From: an uncultured Clostridia bacterium
GTDB lineage: Bacteria > Bacillota > Clostridia > Lutisporales > Lutisporaceae
Assembly (NCBI GenBank): GCA_937930535.1
Contig: CALGKJ010000196.1
Coordinates: 1-45,290, forward strand
Direction of reading: 5' to 3'
DNA: 45,290 bases
The notes under the pieces were generated by a model that was given only the letters and a program-made list of their open reading frames with translations, made no database searches and was not told the DNA's origin. The translations under genes and the position numbers were made by a program. Position 1 is the first letter of the stretch, and each line of letters opens with the position of its first letter. Of this stretch, positions 33,369-39,503 are shown in pieces.

Positions 33369-34325
33369 ATGAATCAAAACAGCAGTGAACAAAACAACTC
33401 ATCAAAGATATTTTGGGAAAACAGCTACAAGGACAAAGCAATATCCACCTTTGGAGGCCCAAGCATAGAAGTATACGAAATGCTCCCATTAATAATCCCA
33501 GAACAAAAGGTAGTAGACTTAGGCTGCGGAGAAGGCAGAAATGCACTATTTCTTGCACAGCATGGCTGTAAAGCAACAGCCGTTGACATATCAAGCTCAG
33601 GTATAGAAAAAGTAAAGCTGGCAGCAAGCACCCTAGGCGTTGAAATCAACACAATGGTATGCGACCTTAATGACTATAAAGCGGATGACAGCTATGATAT
33701 AGTTTTAGCTCATACCTCAGTACATTTTCTTACAAATTCAAAATGGAGAGAGCTTCTGGGTGAGCTAAAGGAAAGAACCAACCCCGGAGGACTACATTCA
33801 TTAACCATATTTTTAGATACCCCCAAATACCCGCTGCCCTCCGAGATTCTAGCTATAGGACATAAACAGTCCTTTGCGGCAGGTGAGCTAAAGGAGTTTT
33901 ACGGCGATTGGGAAATAATCCGTTACGACGCATACTTAAAGCAGGACAAGCATCCCGGAATACCCATGCACTCCCACTATGTGGAAAAAATACTATGCAG
34001 GAAAAATACAGATATAAGTAAGCGCGGCAAGGACTATACATACAAGTCCCTATACTCAGGCGAGCACGATCTATCTATGGAGATATTCGATAAGGTTCAA
34101 ATAGGAGACGATGAACAAACAGTACGTAGAATTTGCGGCGAGCCTAAGCTGATAAATGAAGTAGATTTCGGAAAAGCAGTAGGAGCAAGAGAAATTGTAG
34201 AAACCAAATACATACTAAGGGATTTGTTCTACGGCAAAACCGCATTCCAATTAGCCAATGGCGAAGTAAAAGGAAAGTATATCTATGATACAGAGCCAAT
34301 AAGAGTACTGCCAATTGAAAAGTAA
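33369..34325 (+). CDS. Class I SAM-dependent methyltransferase with C-terminal extension
   Basis: Residues 15-215 form a class I (Rossmann) methyltransferase of the TehB/Methyltransf_11 type: KIFWENSYKD, motif I VVDLGCGEGRNALFLAQHG near 49-67, AVDISSSGIEKVKLAA, and DIVLAHTSVHFLT. A further 100 residues (about 220-318) with DLSMEIFDKVQIGDDEQTV are not part of the methyltransferase fold and I do not recognise them. In the cluster it would methylate an oxygen or nitrogen of the product, or an intermediate. The gene starts at ATG 33369 after CGGAGGAA. Confidence 0.88.
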   Translation: MNQNSSEQNNSSKIFWENSYKDKAISTFGGPSIEVYEMLPLIIPEQKVVDLGCGEGRNALFLAQHGCKATAVDISSSGIEKVKLAASTLGVEINTMVCDLNDYKADDSYDIVLAHTSVHFLTNSKWRELLGELKERTNPGGLHSLTIFLDTPKYPLPSEILAIGHKQSFAAGELKEFYGDWEIIRYDAYLKQDKHPGIPMHSHYVEKILCRKNTDISKRGKDYTYKSLYSGEHDLSMEIFDKVQIGDDEQTVRRICGEPKLINEVDFGKAVGAREIVETKYILRDLFYGKTAFQLANGEVKGKYIYDTEPIRVLPIEK

Positions 34326-34343
34326 AAAGTTGAGGTGATAATA

Positions 34344-35300
34344 GTGTCAAGCTTTCTTATTACAGGTGGTTGCGGATATGTAGGCAGTGCGTTGGCAGAA
34401 TATCTGGCAAAAAAAGGGCACAAGGTAAGATCCTTAGACTTAATAGACCCTGCAAAGCCCATAGACAAGGTTGAATACATAAAAGGAAGCATCAGCAGCA
34501 AGGAAACCATTGATAAAGCACTAAAGGATATTGATTTTGTATATCACAACGCAGTATATGTTCCCTTCTTTTCCAACAAGGAAAAGATGTATGAAATAAA
34601 CATAAAAGGTCTACAAAACCTTTTGGAAGCATGTGTAGAAAACTCCATTAATAAGGTTGTAATAACCTCAAGCAGCTGTATATTTGGAAACAAGGCGCAA
34701 ATGCCCATAAGACACAGCAGCATACCCGAGCCTACAGATAACTATGGACACATACGCCTGCTGGCAGAGGATGTAGCAGCACTATATGCCGGCAAAGGCT
34801 TAAACATAGTCACCCTTAGACCCCATTTGATTGCCAGTGCCGGCAGAGAAGGAATATTCTCCATGATATTCAGCAAAATAGCTGAAAACAAAGACTTGTG
34901 GCTTCCCGAATCCATAAAGCACCCACACCAGTTTATACACATTAATGACTTTGTAAACGCTTTATACAGTGCCTTGGAATACCAAAAGTCCGAAACCTTT
35001 AACATAGGCAGTGAAACCAAGTATACACTGGAACAGTTGATTCAGGAAAGCATACAAAAGGTTAATTCCAAATCCAAGATAAAAATAATACCAAGCTATA
35101 TACTTAAAGCAAGCCAAATGATAGACAAGCTTTTCGGCTGCTCCATATTAGGCTCACACAGCATACTTACAGCCAAAAACGGCTTTGTATTTGAAACCTA
35201 TTATGTAAAAGAACAGCTAAACTGGAAGCCGGAATACTCAGACCACGACACTTGGTTTGACTGCTTTGACTGGTTTTATGAAAACTACAAGAAGCAATAA
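34344..35300 (+). CDS. Extended SDR (NAD-dependent epimerase/dehydratase family)
   Basis: The Rossmann motif is near the N-terminus: FLITGGCGYVGSALAEYLA. The family core follows: DIDFVYHNAVYVP, INKVVITSSSCIFGN, then the catalytic region NYGHIRLLAED and TLRPHLI. The usual YxxxK reads Tyr134-G-H-I-Arg138, so the catalytic Lys is replaced by Arg, which may lower or change activity. The substrate is unknown; sugar-nucleotide, sterol-like and polyketide reductions are all possible. I choose GTG 34344 after GAGGTG rather than GTG 34335, giving 318 residues. It lies 18 bp after the methyltransferase and 26 bp before the HAD gene. Confidence 0.87.
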   Translation: MSSFLITGGCGYVGSALAEYLAKKGHKVRSLDLIDPAKPIDKVEYIKGSISSKETIDKALKDIDFVYHNAVYVPFFSNKEKMYEINIKGLQNLLEACVENSINKVVITSSSCIFGNKAQMPIRHSSIPEPTDNYGHIRLLAEDVAALYAGKGLNIVTLRPHLIASAGREGIFSMIFSKIAENKDLWLPESIKHPHQFIHINDFVNALYSALEYQKSETFNIGSETKYTLEQLIQESIQKVNSKSKIKIIPSYILKASQMIDKLFGCSILGSHSILTAKNGFVFETYYVKEQLNWKPEYSDHDTWFDCFDWFYENYKKQ

Positions 35301-35326
35301 TCAGCCTATAAAACAAGGAGACTAAA

Positions 35327-36019
35327 ATGATAAAAGCCATATTATTTGACTTCTACGGTACAATAGCAGTTTATGGAGATATGCAAAAAGCTGACGAAAA
35401 GGTATCAAGAATCATTTACGATTGCCTTATATCCAAGGATACATCCATTGAATATAAGGATTTTATTAATCAATGGAATCAAATATTCAGCTTACCCCTT
35501 ACGCTTGAAGAAAAAACAGAGGAAACAATATTCCTTACAAAAATATCAAGTATATTTAAACAATACAATATACCCTATAACACAGCAGAAATAACAGAAA
35601 CAGGAGAAAAATGTCTAAATATATGGCAGTCATATATAAGCTTTCCAGAAGATATGCACAAAACCTTTGAAGCTCTAAAAACCAAATACACACTGGCACT
35701 TATATCAAACTTTGACCACCCCAAGCATATAAGAAAGCTGCTGCAAGATACAGACATTATCCGATACTTTGACGCAATTGCTATATCCGGAGAAATAGGA
35801 ATAAGCAAACCCGATACAAGGATATTTCAAAAAATACTAAAGGAGCTTAAGCTAAAGCCCAACCAAGCGGTATTTGTGGGCGACAGTATAGCAGATGATA
35901 TAACAGGAGCACAAAATGCCGGATGCAAAACCATCCTGATAGATATGCACAACCGCTTTCAAAGCTACAGCGGAAGCAGAATATCCAAAATCTCGGATTT
36001 GATAGATTATCAGATTTAG
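35327..36019 (+). CDS. HAD-superfamily hydrolase
   Basis: This 230-residue HAD subfamily IA protein has motif I LFDFYGTI (nucleophile Asp8, with Tyr10 in place of the common second Asp, as in YjjG-like and haloacid dehalogenase-like members). Motif II is ALISNF, motif III SKPDTRIFQ, and motif IV FVGDSIADDITGAQNAG. An alpha-helical cap lies between motifs I and II. It probably removes a phosphate or halide from a small metabolite; in this cluster a phosphorylated intermediate is the simplest idea, but nothing fixes the substrate. GGAG precedes the ATG. The MITE-like element starts 45 bp downstream. Confidence 0.88.
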   Translation: MIKAILFDFYGTIAVYGDMQKADEKVSRIIYDCLISKDTSIEYKDFINQWNQIFSLPLTLEEKTEETIFLTKISSIFKQYNIPYNTAEITETGEKCLNIWQSYISFPEDMHKTFEALKTKYTLALISNFDHPKHIRKLLQDTDIIRYFDAIAISGEIGISKPDTRIFQKILKELKLKPNQAVFVGDSIADDITGAQNAGCKTILIDMHNRFQSYSGSRISKISDLIDYQI

Positions 36020-36054
36020 AACTGAAACCTTACACATTCATTATTAAACTAATT

Positions 36055-36319
36055 AAATCACTAACATATGCGTTAACTTAAGCCGGTTATACCAATATGC
36101 TGTAAATATAACTTTTCGGAAGTTGTTTACATCCACGAAGCCTAACCCGAGAGGCAGCACAGCAATTTATATGAAATACCTCAATATAATAAGCATCATA
36201 TAATGTTAGTTGTTTCATATTCTTAAGGTGCTGCTTTTGTAAACAACTGTAGAAAAATTATATTTACAGCCAGAGATTTGTAAAATTATAGCTTAAGTTA
36301 ACCCATATGAAATCACTAA
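36055..36319. mobile_element. MITE-like 245-bp inverted-repeat element with 10-bp target duplication
   Basis: The element at 36065-36309 begins CATATGCGTTAACTTAAGC and ends GCTTAAGTTAACCCATATG, 19-bp terminal inverted repeats with one mismatch. The pairing continues inward: GCTGTAAATATAACTTTTCG and GGAAGTTGTTTAC (to 36130) face GTAAACAACT and ATTATATTTACAGC (from 36239), and a further inner pairing (GGCAGCAC/GTGCTGC) is present. The flanks are AAATCACTAA at 36055-36064 and again at 36310-36319, an exact 10-bp direct repeat. There is no transposase inside. It splits the cluster between the HAD gene and the DHQ-synthase-like gene. Confidence 0.88.
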
Positions 36320-36338
36320 TAGAAAGGAAACATAAGCC

Positions 36339-37436
36339 ATGAAAAAACAAGTATGGTTTGACGCCCGTGAAACTAGCCCCCAAGACGGCGTAATTTTACC
36401 TTATATATATAACTCAAATCTAGACACTATAGTAGTAAAAGCAGAAAACAGAAGTCTATACAAAGCACCCATGAAAAGTATATTCGTTGTTGATATAAAA
36501 ACAGAAAAAGACTTGGAGCAGGTAAAAAAAGAAGACATACTGATGTCAGACAACGAAGCACTGCTGAAAAAAGCCCATGACAACGGAAACAAAACCTGTA
36601 TCTACCTGACCGTAAATGACAAGGAAAGCTTGGAAAACGCATGGAAAATAGGGCTTAACTACAACTATGTAGTAATAGAATTTGAATCAGAAACCAATAT
36701 TCCTCTGGAATTAGTTATAGCAAGACTGCAAAAAACAAACACCACCCTTTTGAAAAAGGTTGACAATGCAAGTGATGCCGAAATAGCCTTTGGTGTTATG
36801 GAGCATGGAAGCGATGGTGTAATGCTCTCTACAAAGGTATTGGAGGAAGTCGTAATGCTGCAAAAAACAATAAACAAATATCAAGCCCAAAAAGTTACTA
36901 TTCTCCCCGGAAAAGTAAAGCAGATAGAACATATAGGAATGGGACACAGAGCATGTATAGACACAACCTCACTAATGCAGCCAAACGAAGGCATGATAAT
37001 AGGCTCACTATCACAGGGCGGTATACTGGTCAGCTCAGAAACGCACTTTCTGCCATATATGAACCTAAGACCCTTTAGAGTAAATGCCGGTGCTGTACAC
37101 TCCTATGTATGGTGTCCCAACAATACAACCGAGTACATCACAGACCTGAAGTCAGGAAGCAAGGTACTGGTTATTGACAATGAAGGAAATGCACGAGAAG
37201 TATCCGTAGGCAGGATCAAAACAGAAGTAAGACCCCTTTTGAAAATAACAGTAGAAGTAAATGAAATTGAAATAAGCACAATAGTTCAAGACGATTGGCA
37301 TATACGTGTTTTGGGAATCAACGGCGAGCCATATAACGCCTCATGCCTTACACCGGGAACTATACTTGCCGCCTATGTATGTGAGCCCGGCAGACACGTA
37401 GGAATAAAGATAGATGAAAGCATACTAGAAAAGTAA
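36339..37436 (+). CDS. griH-like: DHQ synthase II-like cyclase (GriH type), 3-amino-4-hydroxybenzoate pathway
   Basis: This is a full-length (365 residues) member of the archaeal-type 3-dehydroquinate synthase II family. The diagnostic C-terminal half contains GMGHRACIDTTSLMQPNEG, GSLSQGGILVSSETH, and LRPFRVNAGAVHSYVWCP. In archaea the family closes the shikimate precursor ring; in actinobacteria the homologue GriH cyclises the GriI aldol product to 3-amino-4-hydroxybenzoate. It is paired with a GriI-type aldolase 15 bp downstream inside an NRPS cluster, in a bacterium that would normally use AroB. For that reason I favour the GriH role, making the cluster's aryl building block. GAAAGGAAA precedes the ATG. 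Confidence 0.9.
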   Translation: MKKQVWFDARETSPQDGVILPYIYNSNLDTIVVKAENRSLYKAPMKSIFVVDIKTEKDLEQVKKEDILMSDNEALLKKAHDNGNKTCIYLTVNDKESLENAWKIGLNYNYVVIEFESETNIPLELVIARLQKTNTTLLKKVDNASDAEIAFGVMEHGSDGVMLSTKVLEEVVMLQKTINKYQAQKVTILPGKVKQIEHIGMGHRACIDTTSLMQPNEGMIIGSLSQGGILVSSETHFLPYMNLRPFRVNAGAVHSYVWCPNNTTEYITDLKSGSKVLVIDNEGNAREVSVGRIKTEVRPLLKITVEVNEIEISTIVQDDWHIRVLGINGEPYNASCLTPGTILAAYVCEPGRHVGIKIDESILEK

Positions 37437-37450
37437 AGGAGGTCAGTGCA

Positions 37451-38260
37451 ATGATAGGCAAAAAAATCAGACTAAGCAATATAATCAATCCCGAAACAAA
37501 CCGTACCTGCATAATACCTATGGATCACGCAGTAACACTTGGCGCAATAGCTGGACTTGATAATAATCTGGATACAATAAAATCCGTAGCCAGAGGAGGT
37601 GCTGATGCAATAGTGCTTCACAAGGGAGTGTTTAAGCTGATTGCAGACTTACCAGAAGCTTCCAGTAAATGCAGCTTTTTATACCATATCTCTGCTTCCA
37701 CCTGCTTATCTCGTGACTCCAATAACAAACGCTTAGTCAGTACAGTTGAACAAGCAGTAAAAGCAGGTGCCGCTGGTGTTTCAATACACGTAAATCTTGG
37801 TTCAGAAACTGAAAGCGATATGCTGATAGACTTTGGCGCAGTGTCGGATGCCTGTATGGACTGGGGAATGCCCCTGCTTGTTATGATATACGTTAGAGGA
37901 AACAATCTGGATTCCTTCAGCGTACAAAACATAGCCCATGCCGCAAAGCTTGCAGAAGAGCTTGGCGCAGATATAATAAAAGTAAACAGCCCCGCAAGCC
38001 CCAAGGATATAAGCACAGTAGTAAACTGTGTAAAAACACCAGTAGTAATAGCAGGAGGAGCTAAAACCTCAATAGTCGAGCTGATAAACCATGTAAATGA
38101 GGTATTAGAAGCAGGAGCCAGCGGAGTCTCAATAGGCAGAAACATCTTCCAGACTCAGCATGTGGAAGAAACCACCAGAATACTAAGCGACCTGATACAT
38201 AATAGACTGTCATACACCGATGCAGTATTAAAGGTCAAGGAAGAATTAAGACTTGAATAA
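37451..38260 (+). CDS. griI-like: DhnA/FbaB-type class I aldolase (GriI type), 3-amino-4-hydroxybenzoate pathway
   Basis: This 269-residue TIM-barrel aldolase is of the archaeal fructose-bisphosphate aldolase / ADH synthase family. IPMDHAVTLGAIAGL is the signature near the N-terminus; the Schiff-base Lys is predicted at 177 in DIIKVNSPASP, and the phosphate-binding ends are IAGGAKTS and GASGVSIGRNIFQ. GriI condenses aspartate semialdehyde with dihydroxyacetone phosphate to start aminohydroxybenzoate synthesis; the related archaeal enzyme makes 2-amino-3,7-dideoxy-heptulosonate. Both donors come from primary metabolism. It lies 15 bp after the cyclase gene, with AAAGGAGG before the ATG, so the two are cotranscribed. 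Confidence 0.9.
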   Translation: MIGKKIRLSNIINPETNRTCIIPMDHAVTLGAIAGLDNNLDTIKSVARGGADAIVLHKGVFKLIADLPEASSKCSFLYHISASTCLSRDSNNKRLVSTVEQAVKAGAAGVSIHVNLGSETESDMLIDFGAVSDACMDWGMPLLVMIYVRGNNLDSFSVQNIAHAAKLAEELGADIIKVNSPASPKDISTVVNCVKTPVVIAGGAKTSIVELINHVNEVLEAGASGVSIGRNIFQTQHVEETTRILSDLIHNRLSYTDAVLKVKEELRLE

Positions 38261-38292
38261 AAAGCTGAGAAATATAAGAAGGGAGCAGTACT

Positions 38293-38640
38293 ATGTCAGA
38301 AAATACGGATAAATTAGTAGTACTATGGACAAGCAGTGACAGAGAAGTCGCCCTCAAAATGGTATTTATGTATACACAAAACTCAAAACTGAGAGGCTGG
38401 TGGAAGGACGTAACACTGATAGTATGGGGACCATCCTCCAAGCTCCTTAGTGAAGACAACGAGCTGCAAATGTATGTACAATCCATAAAAGGAGTAGGCG
38501 TAGAGGTAGTTGCCTGCAAAGCTTGCGCAGACGAATACGGCATTACTGCCGATCTGGAAGCCCTGAATATAGAAGTTAAATATATGGGTGAGCCTCTGAC
38601 CGCCTACCTAAAGGAAGGCTTAAAGGTCATAACCTTCTAA
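38293..38640 (+). CDS. DsrE-like small protein
   Basis: This 115-residue protein resembles the DsrE/DsrF-like fold: VVLWTSSDREVALKMVFMYT, LIVWGPSSKLLSEDNELQ, then VEVVACKACADEYGI, whose CxxC-A-G arrangement is typical, and VKYMGEPLTAYLKEG. DsrE-like proteins bind or relay sulfur through conserved cysteines, or simply bind small molecules; here Cys residues about 76 and 79 are candidates. It is the last gene of the cluster and follows the aldolase by 32 bp, so it may serve the aminohydroxybenzoate branch. Its role is unknown. Confidence 0.75.
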   Translation: MSENTDKLVVLWTSSDREVALKMVFMYTQNSKLRGWWKDVTLIVWGPSSKLLSEDNELQMYVQSIKGVGVEVVACKACADEYGITADLEALNIEVKYMGEPLTAYLKEGLKVITF

Positions 38641-38917
38641 AAAACAGCATAAAGAAACTGCCAGCAGACCTACTGCGGGCAGTTTTCTTTGCTTTGCCCA
38701 TTTTAAGCTGTTCAATGGACTTTAAAAGTTCGTTGTAATATTCAGGATTACTTCTTACATATAGATTTTCTAATAGGTTATTATACTCGGATTCTGACAT
38801 CATCACTACGTTTTCTCCACGCCCACGAGTAATAATTATTGTTTCAAAGTCATTTGTCGCTTTATCGCAGTACTCTTTAAAATGCTGTCTCACTACCGAA
38901 TAACTTGTAGCTATCAT
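38627..38917 (-). CDS. Orphan Phd/YefM-type antitoxin with altered C-terminus
   Basis: Residues 1-70 match the Phd/YefM antitoxin fold: IATSYSVVRQHFKEYCDKATNDFETIIITRGRGENVVMMSESEYNNLLENLYVRSNPEYYNELL. Such proteins bind their own operator and neutralise a YoeB-type RNase. The last 20 residues (KKTARSRSAGSFFMLFFRRL) are read through the terminator hairpin shared with the cluster and look unlike an antitoxin tail, and no toxin gene follows. I infer that the 3' end and the toxin were lost when the neighbouring cluster or its end was joined here. Expression signals remain: GGAGGTGATT before the ATG and a TGTACA-containing operator. Confidence 0.8.
   Translation of the reverse strand: MIATSYSVVRQHFKEYCDKATNDFETIIITRGRGENVVMMSESEYNNLLENLYVRSNPEYYNELLKSIEQLKMGKAKKTARSRSAGSFFMLFFRRL
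38651..38690. terminator. Shared terminator between the cluster and the convergent antitoxin
   Basis: AAAGAAACTGCC pairs with GGCAGTTTTCTTT around AGCAGACCTACTGCG. T or A runs on both sides allow bidirectional termination. It lies within the 3' end of the - strand antitoxin frame. Confidence 0.8.
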
Positions 38918-38938
38918 AAAATCACCTCCATACTTATA

Positions 38939-38954
38939 TTGTACAATTGTTCAA
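38939..38954 (-). promoter_or_regulatory. Putative YefM-type operator
   Basis: TTGTACAATTGTTCAA is a palindrome with one mismatched position, 22 bp upstream of the antitoxin start. It contains TGTACA, the hexamer known from yefM-yoeB operators. Confidence 0.55.
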
Positions 38955-39503
38955 GTTATAATATTATAAAAAACAAGCTTTCCACTATATGCACTTGCTA
39001 TAGGTACTATTATTATAAGGCTGTTATTCTATTTATCCCCCTATATGTAATCCTATACTGTAATGCGTTATAATTCGACTATTTAATATGCAAATTATAA
39101 CATATCTATTCTATTTACCATAAACATATTACAGATAACAATAAAATGTCAAAATCTGTACCGTTCCAAAGTTTCTCTCGTCAATATTCTATACAATACC
39201 TTACTAAAAACACACTTATAGCCCCCATATGCATTTCGTAGAACAAATAATCAACTATAAATGTCGCATAATATTTCACTTTGTCTAAAAGTTTTATTCA
39301 CTCCATACCTATCCTGACAAATATTTCAGTTTGTATGTGTTAGAATTTTACTACATCAGAAATCATATGCATAAACAGAAGGCAATATTCCTGCTGCTTA
39401 TAGATTAGCAACTCTAAAACTCAAAACCTTTTCCTTAAGAGTTGCTAATCTATATATATACGTAAATATTGCAAACAAAAATAAAGATCGGGTGGTGGCG
39501 CAA
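38955..39503. other. AT-rich spacer before spoIIE with a repeat hairpin
   Basis: I see no gene in this 549-bp gap. Near 39399-39454 lies an isolated hairpin 2 of the dispersed repeat. TTTGTCTAAAA at about 39280 and ATGTCGCATAA at about 39261 are near-matches to the Spo0A box (TTTGTCRAA) and could mediate Spo0A control of spoIIE, as in Bacillus, but neither is a clean match. Confidence 0.4.
39399..39454. repeat. Solitary perfect hairpin 2 of the dispersed repeat
   Basis: TATAGATTAGCAACTCT at 39399-39415 is inverted exactly (17 bp) as AGAGTTGCTAATCTATA at 39438-39454. The arm and loop sequence (CTAAAACTCAAAA) match hairpin 2 of the window-start copies in opposite orientation, without hairpin 1. 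Confidence 0.85.

Noticed and set aside
35373-35594. Overlapping + strand frame inside the HAD gene
   Set aside because: An alternative frame of a well-supported HAD hydrolase with no start signal; a shadow reading frame.
39250-39300. Spo0A boxes upstream of spoIIE
   Set aside because: TTTGTCTAAAA and ATGTCGCATAA each deviate from the consensus in an AT-rich region where near-matches are expected by chance; noted only in the spacer entry.
22303-39503. Integrative element using the tRNA 3' end as attachment site
   Set aside because: I could not find a second copy of the tRNA end (TCGAATCTGACCGCCGCTAC) near the right boundary, and there is no integrase gene.
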